A stretch of 6,469 bases of DNA from JBAWVR01 sp037147155. GTDB lineage: Bacteria; Patescibacteriota; Minisyncoccia; Phycocordibacterales; GWA1-40-21. Both the position numbers and the translations under genes were made by a program. Positions 1 through 5,512 of the stretch are shown piece after piece. The stretch is taken from the NCBI GenBank assembly GCA_037147155.1, contig JBAWVR010000049.1, positions 1 through 6,469 on the forward strand, in the 5' to 3' direction. The number at the start of each line of letters is the position of its first letter. Position 1 is the first letter of the stretch. The notes beneath the pieces were generated by a model. That model worked only from the letters and a program-made list of their open reading frames with translations. It made no database searches and was not told the DNA's origin.

Positions 1-21
1 TTTTGGCACTGGAACTCCTCA

Positions 22-46
22 TACCCCGTCAGCTTGCTGCGGGGTA
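22..46. repeat. REP-like palindrome, possible IS200/IS605 (Y1 transposase) hairpin
   Basis: Seen: TACCCCG (22-28) pairs perfectly with CGGGGTA (40-46). After an unpaired T29, CAG (30-32) pairs with CTG (37-39) around a CTTG loop, giving a 10-bp stem with one bulge. AACT (13-16) and AGTT (46-49) could add a short outer pairing. There is no T-run, so it is not a normal terminator. Known: bulged GC-rich palindromes of this general form mark REP sequences and ends of IS200/IS605-type elements handled by Y1/RAYT transposases. The assignment is from memory of that pattern. No transposase lies inside the window, so this could be a solitary REP or the edge of an element that lies to the left. Confidence 0.45.
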
Positions 47-63
47 GTTGATTTAAAACCTAT

Positions 64-106
64 AAACAAAGAGGGGTTTCGCGCAGCGAAACCCCTCTTT
101 GTTTTT
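64..106. terminator. Strong bidirectional intrinsic terminator
   Basis: A perfect 19-bp stem (64-82 with 86-104) closes a 3-nt loop, GCA. An A-run on the left arm and a T-run at 102-106 make it usable from both strands. It separates whatever lies left of the window from the promoter at 118-146. Confidence 0.85.
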
Positions 107-117
107 CTTGCTCGCCA

Positions 118-146
118 TTGACTTATTTGCACTATTGAGGTATTAT
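118..146 (+). promoter_or_regulatory. Sigma70-type promoter for the 205-759 gene
   Basis: TTGACT (118-123) and TATTAT (141-146) are separated by exactly 17 bp, a near-consensus -35/-10 pair just after a terminator. Transcription would begin near 152-154. That is downstream of the ATG at 148, so the promoter argues that translation starts at the later ATG, 205. Confidence 0.6.
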
Positions 147-190
147 CATGTTTAGAAAGATTCCTTCTAATGCATCTAAACCGTCACAGA

Positions 191-199
191 AAGGTAGGA
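191..199 (+). promoter_or_regulatory. Shine-Dalgarno that decides the start of the 205-759 gene
   Basis: AAGGTAGGA lies 5 nt before ATG 205. A competing GAGG at 137-140 lies 7 nt before ATG 148, but it sits in the spacer of the predicted promoter and would probably not be transcribed. Confidence 0.5.
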
Positions 200-204
200 C
201 TACG

Positions 205-759
205 ATGAAATACACTCAACAGGAAGTGAAGCAGCCGGAAGAGAAACTTCCGTATGGCACGATCGTCAAGGTCAGTGGTCCGTTCCTTCAGTATAACCAC
301 CTTGGGATGATAGTTGGTTTTGACCCTTCTAATCCCGAACGTCCTCAACGAGTTTGGTTCGGGCGTGAATGTGATTGGTCGAACAGTTGGCACAACGATT
401 ATGTTATCAAGCTCCAAAAAACTTATGAGGATGGAGCAATCCCACCGACTGAGGAACAGCAAGCTGCAAATATCCGAGTACATAACTATTCGGCCAAATA
501 CCTGGCTATTGTTCCAGAAGGTTGGACAGTTTGGGTTTTAGCTGAACGACACTTCAAACAAAGTCATTGGAGTTGCCGTAAGATCGAAAAAATGTTTGAA
601 CCCGGTAAAAATGCCTGTTCATTGAAGGACTGCCCCAACAAGACCAGCCAAAGAATTGTGGTCAACATTGGCAGTGTGGTTCATGAAGTCGATGCTTGCA
701 AAGAACACGCCCAAGAGTGGCATCTGAAAAGGACCGAGTCCTTACCACTCAAAGATTAA
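205..759 (+). CDS. Hypothetical protein with C-terminal Cys/His (zinc-ribbon-like) cluster
   Basis: I do not recognise this 184-aa protein. It is soluble, with no signal peptide or membrane segment. Residues 17-53 (YGTIVKV, then GMIVGF, RVWFG) look like strands of a small beta-barrel resembling SH3-like folds; this is a weak inference. The C-terminal part has C138-x4-C143 and C165-x2-H168, spaced like a zinc-binding treble-clef or ribbon, and is rich in Trp and His (SHWSCRK, EWH). It stands alone: a terminator and promoter precede it and a terminator follows at 784-814. Start choice: ATG 205 has AAGGTAGGA upstream and lies after the predicted transcription start. ATG 148 in the same frame would add 19 low-complexity residues and also has a GAGG site, so 148-759 is the alternative. 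Coding is convincing from length, amino-acid composition and flanking signals, but the function is unknown. Confidence 0.75.
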   Translation: MKYTQQEVKQPEEKLPYGTIVKVSGPFLQYNHLGMIVGFDPSNPERPQRVWFGRECDWSNSWHNDYVIKLQKTYEDGAIPPTEEQQAANIRVHNYSAKYLAIVPEGWTVWVLAERHFKQSHWSCRKIEKMFEPGKNACSLKDCPNKTSQRIVVNIGSVVHEVDACKEHAQEWHLKRTESLPLKD

Positions 760-783
760 ACTGAACACAAAAGCATCTCTTTA

Positions 784-814
784 CCCGCCCTTGAAAAAGG
801 CGGGCTTCGTTTTT
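784..814 (+). terminator. Intrinsic terminator after the hypothetical gene
   Basis: CCCGCC (784-789) pairs with GGCGGG (799-804). One C-A mismatch and two more A-T pairs (791-792 with 796-797) follow before a GAA loop. The T-run is at 810-814. It lies 24 bp past the stop codon of the upstream gene and before the rpsU promoter. Confidence 0.8.
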
Positions 815-844
815 ATGATAAAGACAAAAAACGTAGACACCATA

Positions 845-873
845 TTGCCAAAAATATGGCTATATGCTAGTAT
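845..873 (+). promoter_or_regulatory. Extended -10 promoter of the rpsU-ybeY-ftsA operon
   Basis: TTGCCA (845-850), a 17-bp spacer, and TGCTAGTAT (865-873), in which TAGTAT is the -10 with a TGn extension. The expected transcription start is at about 879-881, on or next to the A of the rpsU ATG at 881, implying a leaderless message. Confidence 0.65.
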
Positions 874-880
874 ATCGCAC

Positions 881-1120
881 ATGGCAACTAACGTAGAAGT
901 ATCAAAGAATAATAACGAGAACAGCACCAGCCTTTTGCGCCGCTTCACCAAGCGTGTTCAGGGTTCCGGTATTCTTCCTCGTGTCCGTAGCTTACGCTAT
1001 TCAGAAAGAGTTTTGTCTCACTACAAAGTGAAGGCAAAGAAATTGGAGCGTATTGCTCGCAAAACCGAAGTGTTAAAGCAAATTAAGCTTGGCAAATTGG
1101 TGGACAACAACAGAGGATAA
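881..1120 (+). CDS. rpsU: Small ribosomal subunit protein bS21
   Basis: A 79-aa, strongly basic, mostly helical protein. Residues 18-40 (LLRRFTKRVQGSGILPRVR and following) match the bS21 core, whose usual form is LRRFKR-x-C-x-x-AG-x-L-x-x-x-R. A Lys/Arg-rich helical tail follows. bS21 sits on the 30S platform near the 3' end of 16S rRNA, next to the anti-Shine-Dalgarno. Start choice: longer in-frame starts from 791 lie inside the upstream terminator and promoter, so ATG 881 is the only sensible start. There is no Shine-Dalgarno before it, and the -10 box ends 7 nt upstream, which fits a leaderless mRNA. ybeY begins 3 nt after its stop. The N-terminal 17 residues are Asn/Ser-rich, and the residues after 70 extend beyond typical bS21. 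Family call is fairly sure; the protein is divergent, as expected for CPR. Confidence 0.8.
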   Translation: MATNVEVSKNNNENSTSLLRRFTKRVQGSGILPRVRSLRYSERVLSHYKVKAKKLERIARKTEVLKQIKLGKLVDNNRG

Positions 1121-1123
1121 TTT

Positions 1124-1516
1124 ATGTCTGCAACGCAGAAAAATTTCTCATTAAATATTTTAACAAAAGGCAAACTTCCGAGTTTGCCTTTTGCCAATTA
1201 CAAAGAAGCAGTTTTGGGTAAGTCCTATGACCTGACACTGAATTTCGTTTCTCCAACCACAATTCACAAACTTAATCGCGATTATCGTAAGCACGACAAA
1301 GTTACCGACATCCTGAGTTTTCCACTTGATAAAAAAACTGGTGAAATTTTCATCTGCTTGTCCTATGCCAACAAAAAAGCCAAAACTTTCGACCGCACTC
1401 CAGTCAATTATTTGTCATTTTTAGTTATCCACGGTTTAGTGCATTTGAAAGGTTTCGATCATGGTGATATAATGGAAGCTGAAGAAAAAAAATATCGAAA
1501 AAAATTTGATATTTGA
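1124..1516 (+). CDS. ybeY: Endoribonuclease YbeY (rRNA maturation factor)
   Basis: A 130-aa protein with the YbeY zinc signature H103-x3-H107-x5-H113 (HGLVHLKGFDH), which binds the catalytic metal. The upstream conserved block is at 51-67 (NRDYRKHDKVTDILSFP), including the family's Arg (R55) and TDILSFP strand. YbeY is a single-strand-specific metallo-endoribonuclease involved in 16S rRNA 3' end maturation and 70S quality control. It is shorter than the roughly 155 aa of E. coli YbeY, mainly at both ends. ATG 1124 is preceded by a good Shine-Dalgarno, AGAGG (1112-1116, 7 nt away), that overlaps the end of rpsU, indicating co-transcription and possibly coupled translation. ftsA begins 17 nt after its TGA stop. 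Sharing an operon with a 30S protein fits a ribosome-assembly role. Confidence 0.93.
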   Translation: MSATQKNFSLNILTKGKLPSLPFANYKEAVLGKSYDLTLNFVSPTTIHKLNRDYRKHDKVTDILSFPLDKKTGEIFICLSYANKKAKTFDRTPVNYLSFLVIHGLVHLKGFDHGDIMEAEEKKYRKKFDI

Positions 1517-1533
1517 TTCTAATTTATAAAATT

Positions 1534-2748
1534 ATGAGCAAAAAATTTTCTGTCGGCATTGATATCGGTACCTACCAAGTCAAAGTGATTGTTGCAGAAC
1601 AATCAGACGAGGCAGAAGATTCTAGTTCACCCCTCAGGATTATCGGCGTTGGCTTGGCCGAATCCCGCGGTCTTCGACATGGCTATATTATTAATTGCCG
1701 CGATGTTACTAAAAGCCTGTCTTCGGCCATAGAACAAGCTGAAAAAACTTCTGGTCAAAAAATCCGTAATGCCTCTATTTCTATTGGCGGCATAGGCTTG
1801 TCTTCCATTACCACAGCTGGCTCAATCATGACTTCCAAGTCGGACTCTGAGATTACAGAATTGGATGTAAACAATGCCATTGCTAATGCTGAAGATGATT
1901 TGCCAAAATCTGTTACTCAAAATAAAAAAATTCTTCACACAATACCCTTGACTTACAAGATTGACGGCAAGGTTGTTTTTGGTGAACCGATTGGTATGCA
2001 TGGTGACAAATTGGAAGTTAAGGTAATGTTTATTGTTTGCACTGAGCATCATTTCAATGACCTAATACAAGCCGTAGAAGATTTAGATATTAATGTAACT
2101 GGTTATATTGCCTCCCCACTCGCTGGAGCAGTAGCAGTATCTACCAAAACTCAAAGAATCGCCGGTTGTGTTGTGGCTAACATTGGTTCAGAAACCGTCT
2201 CGGTTGTAGCTTTTGAAAACAATTTACCAATTTCCCTTGAAGTATTCTCCATTGGTGGAACCGACATTACCAATGATATTGCTCTTGGTCTACGTATCTC
2301 TCTTGACGAGGCTGAAGAAGTTAAAATCAAACAATCAGATATGGAAAAAGAAATCAATTATTCTCGTCGTAAACTTGATGAAATAATTGTGGCCCGTCTA
2401 TCTGATATTTTTGATTTGATTGAAGCTCACCTAAAAAAGATTGGGCGCAGTGGTCTTTTGCCAGCCGGTATCATTTTAACCGGTGGAACATCTGGACTAT
2501 CTACCATTGAAGAATTGGCTAAAGCGACACTAAGATTACCAACCAAAATCGCCTCACTTAATTTTTCTGCTGATCAAATTAAAAATGGTTTAGTCCGTGA
2601 TTCATCCTGGCTAGTAGCATATGGTCTGTGTTTAATAAAATCAAACAAGAATGGTGACTATCCTTTTATTTCAGAGAACGGTATAGAAATAAACCACGGC
2701 CAACTTTGGGACAAAATATCACATTTTTTTAGAAAGTTTTCACCATAG
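1534..2748 (+). CDS. ftsA: Cell division protein FtsA
   Basis: A 404-aa actin-family protein that anchors FtsZ to the membrane. Visible parts: phosphate-1 loop GIDIGTYQVKV (8-18); the 1C-type region around RGLRHGYIIN (45-54) to about 165; phosphate-2 region VVANIGSETVSVVAF (213-227); SIGGTDIT (239-246); adenosine-binding GIILTGGTSGL (312-322); and a C-terminal amphipathic helix LWDKISHFFRKFSP (391-404), the membrane-targeting sequence. Odd point: the phosphate-2 motif has Asn216 where FtsA and actin relatives normally have Asp, and TV instead of TT, so nucleotide handling may be altered. ATG 1534 is chosen because the longer TTG start at 1513 overlaps the ybeY stop and adds 7 unlikely residues; neither has a Shine-Dalgarno. 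It is the last gene of the rpsU operon, followed by a strong terminator that separates it from ftsZ. Confidence 0.93.
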   Translation: MSKKFSVGIDIGTYQVKVIVAEQSDEAEDSSSPLRIIGVGLAESRGLRHGYIINCRDVTKSLSSAIEQAEKTSGQKIRNASISIGGIGLSSITTAGSIMTSKSDSEITELDVNNAIANAEDDLPKSVTQNKKILHTIPLTYKIDGKVVFGEPIGMHGDKLEVKVMFIVCTEHHFNDLIQAVEDLDINVTGYIASPLAGAVAVSTKTQRIAGCVVANIGSETVSVVAFENNLPISLEVFSIGGTDITNDIALGLRISLDEAEEVKIKQSDMEKEINYSRRKLDEIIVARLSDIFDLIEAHLKKIGRSGLLPAGIILTGGTSGLSTIEELAKATLRLPTKIASLNFSADQIKNGLVRDSSWLVAYGLCLIKSNKNGDYPFISENGIEINHGQLWDKISHFFRKFSP

Positions 2749-2760
2749 TTAATTATTTAC

Positions 2761-2790
2761 AGGCCGGCTCACAAAGTGAGCCGGCTTTTA
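2761..2790 (+). terminator. Intrinsic terminator between ftsA and ftsZ
   Basis: A 10-bp GC-rich stem (2763-2772 with 2776-2785, loop AAA) is extendable by a G-T and an A-T pair to 2761-2787 and is followed by TTTT. It lies 12 bp after the ftsA stop and should end the rpsU-ybeY-ftsA transcript. Confidence 0.88.
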
Positions 2791-2835
2791 TCATTGACAC
2801 TAAAACTCCGAAGCGTCAACCTTTTCTTTTTCCCA

Positions 2836-2851
2836 TATAATTTGCTAATAT
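2836..2851 (+). promoter_or_regulatory. ftsZ promoter region (two candidate -10 boxes)
   Basis: A consensus TATAAT is at 2836-2841 and an extended -10, TGCTAATAT, at 2843-2851. Neither has a good -35: around 2813-2818 it reads GCGTCA and around 2823-2828 TTTCTT. The TTGACA at 2794-2799 is 36 bp from TATAAT, too far for a normal spacer. Either start would give a 40-50 nt leader. Confidence 0.5.
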
Positions 2852-2898
2852 TGAGCGGTATTAACCAATAAATAAGCGCTAACGCGCATGATATTTTT

Positions 2899-4113
2899 AT
2901 GCCACAAATCAAACCAGAGGTAGAAACTTTCGCACGTATCAAGGTCATCGGTGTTGGCGGTGCCGGCAAGAATGCTGTGAACCATATGATTAGCTCCAAA
3001 GTTAAAGGGGTGGAGTTTATTGCAGTCAACACTGATGCTCAAGACCTTCACCACTCCCTCGCTCAAAAGAAAATCCATATCGGCAAGAACCTTACTCGTG
3101 GTTTGGGTACTGGCATGAATCCAGATTTGGCAAAACGTGCGGCTGAAGAAACCAAAGAAGAATTGCAAGAAGCTATCAAAGGAGCTGACATGGTTTTTAT
3201 TGCTTGTGGTTTGGGTGGTGGTACTGGTTCTGGTGCTGGACATGTGGTAGCCAAGACTGCCAAGGAACTTGGTGCTCTTACTGTTGCTGTTTGCACCAAG
3301 CCATTCACCTTTGAAGGTTTTCAGAGAATGAAAATTGCGGAACAGGCTTTGGAAGAACTTCGCAAATCTGTAGACGCCGTGATTGTTATTCCTAATGACC
3401 GCCTCCTCACCACCATCTCTCGCGAAACTACTGCCAAGTCTGCTTTTGCCATGTGTGATGATATTTTAAAACAAGCCGTTGAAGGTATTTCTGACCTAAT
3501 TACCATGCCAGGTACTATCAATATCGACTTTGCTGATGTACGTACTGTTATGGAAAATGCCGGTTCCGCCCTCATGGGCATTGGAACTGCTTCTGGCGAA
3601 AAGCGAGCAGAGGAAGCCGCCAAAGCTGCTATCAACTCTCCACTTCTTGAAGTCTCGGTCGCCAATGCTAAAGGTGTGCTCTTCTCTATTGCTGGAGGCG
3701 ATGATCTAACCATGTTTGAAATTCAAGACGCTGCCAAAGTTATCACTGAATCAATCGATCCAAATGCTAAAGTTATTTTTGGTACTGTTCATGATGATCG
3801 TTTAAAGAAAAATGAACTAAAAATTACTGTTATCGCTTCCGGTTTTCCTGAATTGGTCAATCGCAAAACTTTATTTAGTAATAACTTTAATCGTGATACT
3901 GGTGTCCAGATCCCAACTGAAACCGCTCCGGTCGAAGACCGTAAATCTCGTCTATTCACCTTTGGGGAACAACCTGTTAGTAAAGTTGAAAAGATTGAAG
4001 TTGATGAAGAAAAAAAGGTTTTACCTCCAACCACTTCACCAGCTCCTGTATCTGAAGAAGAAGATAGCGATTGGGGTTCTGTGCCGGCGTTTCTTAGAAG
4101 ACAGAAGAAATAA
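2899..4113 (+). CDS. ftsZ: Cell division protein FtsZ
   Basis: A 404-aa tubulin-like GTPase that polymerises into the Z-ring. Motifs: nucleotide-binding GVGGAGKNAVN (18-28), VNTDAQ (43-48), tubulin signature GGGTGSG (106-112), PNDRL (165-169), and the T7 synergy loop NIDFADV (208-214) with the catalytic Asp pair D210 and D213. The conserved core ends near 320. A variable acidic, Pro-rich linker (about 330-388) leads to the C-terminal peptide DWGSVPAFLRRQ (391-402), the docking site for FtsA. A small oddity is CG before the signature (C103), where AG is common. ATG 2899 starts right at the conserved N-terminal form; no Shine-Dalgarno precedes it, and a nearby ATG at 2888 is out of frame. It is transcribed alone, with a terminator and its own promoter upstream and two hairpins downstream. 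Confidence 0.98.
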   Translation: MPQIKPEVETFARIKVIGVGGAGKNAVNHMISSKVKGVEFIAVNTDAQDLHHSLAQKKIHIGKNLTRGLGTGMNPDLAKRAAEETKEELQEAIKGADMVFIACGLGGGTGSGAGHVVAKTAKELGALTVAVCTKPFTFEGFQRMKIAEQALEELRKSVDAVIVIPNDRLLTTISRETTAKSAFAMCDDILKQAVEGISDLITMPGTINIDFADVRTVMENAGSALMGIGTASGEKRAEEAAKAAINSPLLEVSVANAKGVLFSIAGGDDLTMFEIQDAAKVITESIDPNAKVIFGTVHDDRLKKNELKITVIASGFPELVNRKTLFSNNFNRDTGVQIPTETAPVEDRKSRLFTFGEQPVSKVEKIEVDEEKKVLPPTTSPAPVSEEEDSDWGSVPAFLRRQKK

Positions 4114-4149
4114 CCCCGTTGTAGAATTCGACGTTAAAATTGTTTTTGT

Positions 4150-4186
4150 CAAAACAGACTTTAGTGTAAAACTAAAGTCTGTTTTG
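4150..4186 (+). terminator. Probable ftsZ terminator
   Basis: A perfect 16-bp stem (4150-4165 with 4171-4186) has the loop GTAAA. It lies 36 bp after the ftsZ stop. GC content is moderate and the T-run (TTTTG, inside the right arm) is short, so termination may be partial; a second hairpin follows at 4267. Confidence 0.65.
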
Positions 4187-4266
4187 CTAATTAGCTTATT
4201 AAAACAATAATTGAACGCCATTTCAAAAACGACGCCGAATCTCACAACCGGGTAAATTATAAATAC

Positions 4267-4301
4267 AAAGGCCGGTTTTGCGAAGCGAAACCGGCCTTTT
4301 G
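4267..4301. terminator. Intrinsic terminator upstream of trxB
   Basis: A 15-bp stem (4267-4281 with 4285-4299, one G-T pair, loop GAA) has AAA before it and TTTT (4297-4300) after it. It blocks read-through from ftsZ. Its T-run overlaps the -35 of the trxB promoter. The stretch 4187-4266 between the two hairpins shows nothing I can name. Confidence 0.8.
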
Positions 4302-4327
4302 TCTTATCATCGGAAATACTATATACT
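4299..4327 (+). promoter_or_regulatory. trxB promoter
   Basis: TTGTCT (4299-4304), a 17-bp spacer, and TATACT (4322-4327). Transcription would start near 4334, leaving a leader of about 25 nt with no Shine-Dalgarno before ATG 4359. Opening of the upstream terminator hairpin and -35 recognition share bases 4299-4301. Confidence 0.55.
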
Positions 4328-4358
4328 AGATACCATATACATTTTAAATAAAATTCTT

Positions 4359-5294
4359 ATGGAAAATACAATCTATGATCTTGCGATTCTCGGCGGTGGT
4401 CCTGCTGGTGTAGCGGCTGGTATTTATGCTGCCCGCAAAAAAATTAAAACTATTTTAGTTACCAAAGACTTCATGGGACAAAGCGTAGCTTCTGAAAATA
4501 TTAGAAACTGGATTGGAACTTCTTCTATCTCTGGTATGGATTTGGCCAAAAATATGGAGAAACATTTGCGAGATTTGGCAGAAGATATGGTAGATATCAA
4601 AAACAGCGAAATGATCGAGAAAGTCGTTAAGACAACCGAGGGTCTTTTCTCTATTTTGACTAACAAAAACCAGTACCTATCCAAGACCATTTTGATTGCA
4701 ACTGGCAGTGCTAGGCGCAAATTTGAAGCTCCTGGCGCAGCTGAGTTCGAACACCGCGGCCTCACTTATTGTGCCACCTGTGATGCTCCAATGTATGGTG
4801 GTCAACCGGTCGCTGTGCTTGGTGGTGGCAACTCCGCGCTTGAAGCCGCTATGCAACTAACTGCCTATGCCGACAAAATCACTGTTATTCATCGTCGTGA
4901 TGAATTTCGAGCTGATCCAGTTACCGTAGAAAAAGTTTTAGCTGAACCAAAGATTACCGCTCTCATGAATACTGAAGTGGTCAAAATTAATGGTGACAAA
5001 TTTGTAAATGGTATAACAGTAAAAAATAAAACTACGGGAGAAACTTCTGATTTAGCAGTAACTGGAATCTTTGTGGAAATTGGCCACTTACCAAACGTTA
5101 AACCCTTTGAAGGTCTGGTTAATCTAAATGAACAAAACAGTATTGTAGTAAATCCCCACACACAGTCCACGTCATGTATTGGAGCCTGGGCAGCTGGAGA
5201 TTGTACCGACGGACTCTATAAGCAAAACAATATTGCTGTTGGTGATGCGGTCAAAGCCTTGGAAGATATTTATATCTTTTTGAAGACAAAATAG
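4359..5294 (+). CDS. trxB: Thioredoxin reductase (NADPH, FAD flavoprotein)
   Basis: A 311-aa low-molecular-weight thioredoxin reductase, the usual length. It reduces thioredoxin-like partners with NADPH electrons through FAD and a redox disulfide in the cytoplasm. Motifs: FAD-binding GGGPAG (12-17); ATGS (114-117); redox-active C138-ATC141-D; NADPH-binding GGGNSALEAA (155-164) with HRRDEFRA (178-185), whose Arg pair marks NADPH rather than NADH preference; and the second FAD motif AAGD (278-281). Extra Cys at 273 and 282 are noted. The sequence CATCDAPMYGG is also reminiscent of AhpF-type C-terminal modules, so the physiological partner could be a glutaredoxin- or AhpC-like protein; no partner gene lies nearby. 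The ATG at 4359 is used because the longer frame (from 4278) runs through the terminator and promoter. Monocistronic. Confidence 0.93.
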   Translation: MENTIYDLAILGGGPAGVAAGIYAARKKIKTILVTKDFMGQSVASENIRNWIGTSSISGMDLAKNMEKHLRDLAEDMVDIKNSEMIEKVVKTTEGLFSILTNKNQYLSKTILIATGSARRKFEAPGAAEFEHRGLTYCATCDAPMYGGQPVAVLGGGNSALEAAMQLTAYADKITVIHRRDEFRADPVTVEKVLAEPKITALMNTEVVKINGDKFVNGITVKNKTTGETSDLAVTGIFVEIGHLPNVKPFEGLVNLNEQNSIVVNPHTQSTSCIGAWAAGDCTDGLYKQNNIAVGDAVKALEDIYIFLKTK

Positions 5295-5300
5295 TAATTT

Positions 5301-5330
5301 AAAAAAACAGCCCCGAGTGGGGTTGTTTTA
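5301..5330. terminator. Bidirectional terminator between trxB and the repeat elements
   Basis: An 11-bp stem (5304-5314 with 5319-5329, one G-T pair, loop GAGT) lies 9 bp after the trxB stop. On the plus strand it ends trxB with TTGTTTT. On the minus strand it is better, because the A7 at 5301-5307 becomes a T7 run, so it also closes minus-strand transcription coming through element E1. Confidence 0.8.
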
Positions 5331-5333
5331 AAA

Positions 5334-5482
5334 TGGATGGATACAGGACTTGGTCACAACACAGTTTTGTCTCAGTCAGCCAAAACTGGTCGCGACCCCG
5401 ACTCAGAATATTTTTTACTAAAAATATTCTTCCGTCTTTCAAGTCCTAACGCAATGTCTCCCAGACCTTGCTTATCTCCCAC
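5334..5482 (-). repeat. Structured element E1 (three-way-junction repeat with tRNA-3'-end arms)
   Basis: Unrecognised element, homologous to E2 (5513-5645). Plus-strand pairings: P1 5345-5352 with 5440-5447; P3 5353-5355 with 5394-5396, then 5359-5360 with 5389-5390, a bulged A5361, and 5362-5369 with 5381-5388; linker CCC 5397-5399; P2 5400-5402 with 5434-5436, internal loop TC/TCC, then 5405-5415 with 5420-5430; linker TTT 5437-5439. The right arm reads CAAGTCCT, then a 25-nt insertion (5448-5472) holding its own hairpin, then TATCTCCCAC, which is the tRNA-Val 3' end. The left arm keeps GATACAGGACTTG. The minus strand is given because terminators for that direction follow. No credible protein is encoded. 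It may be a ncRNA or a mobile hairpin element. Confidence 0.6.
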
Positions 5483-5484
5483 AT

Positions 5485-5508
5485 AAAAACCGCCAAAAGG
5501 CGGTTATT
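5485..5508 (-). terminator. Minus-strand terminator between E2 and E1
   Basis: AACCGCC (5488-5494) pairs with GGCGGTT (5499-5505), loop AAAA. On the minus strand the stem is followed by a TTTTT run (5489-5485). The hairpin is embedded in a further 12-bp inverted repeat (5473-5484 with 5511-5522) made of the tRNA-Val acceptor-end sequence. Confidence 0.7.
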
Positions 5509-5512
5509 TAAT

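Noticed and set aside
791..880. N-terminal extension of rpsU from a TTG at 791 or ATG at 815
   Set aside because: The region holds the upstream terminator and the promoter, and the extra residues do not resemble bS21.
1525..1530. TATAAA before ftsA as an internal promoter
   Set aside because: There is no -35 at a suitable distance, and it lies 3 bp from the ATG. The AT-rich sequence is better explained as a spacer.
2794..2799. TTGACA as the -35 of ftsZ
   Set aside because: It lies 36 bp from the TATAAT box, too far for a sigma70 promoter. No other -10 at 16-18 bp was found.
2845..3713. Minus-strand open frames opposite ftsZ
   Set aside because: They are shadows of the strongly conserved ftsZ frame, with no start signals or recognisable protein features.
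5334..5482. Integron attC site
   Set aside because: The folded element resembles an attC hairpin in outline, but the boxes GTTRRRY/RYYYAAC are not present in the right places and no integrase is seen.
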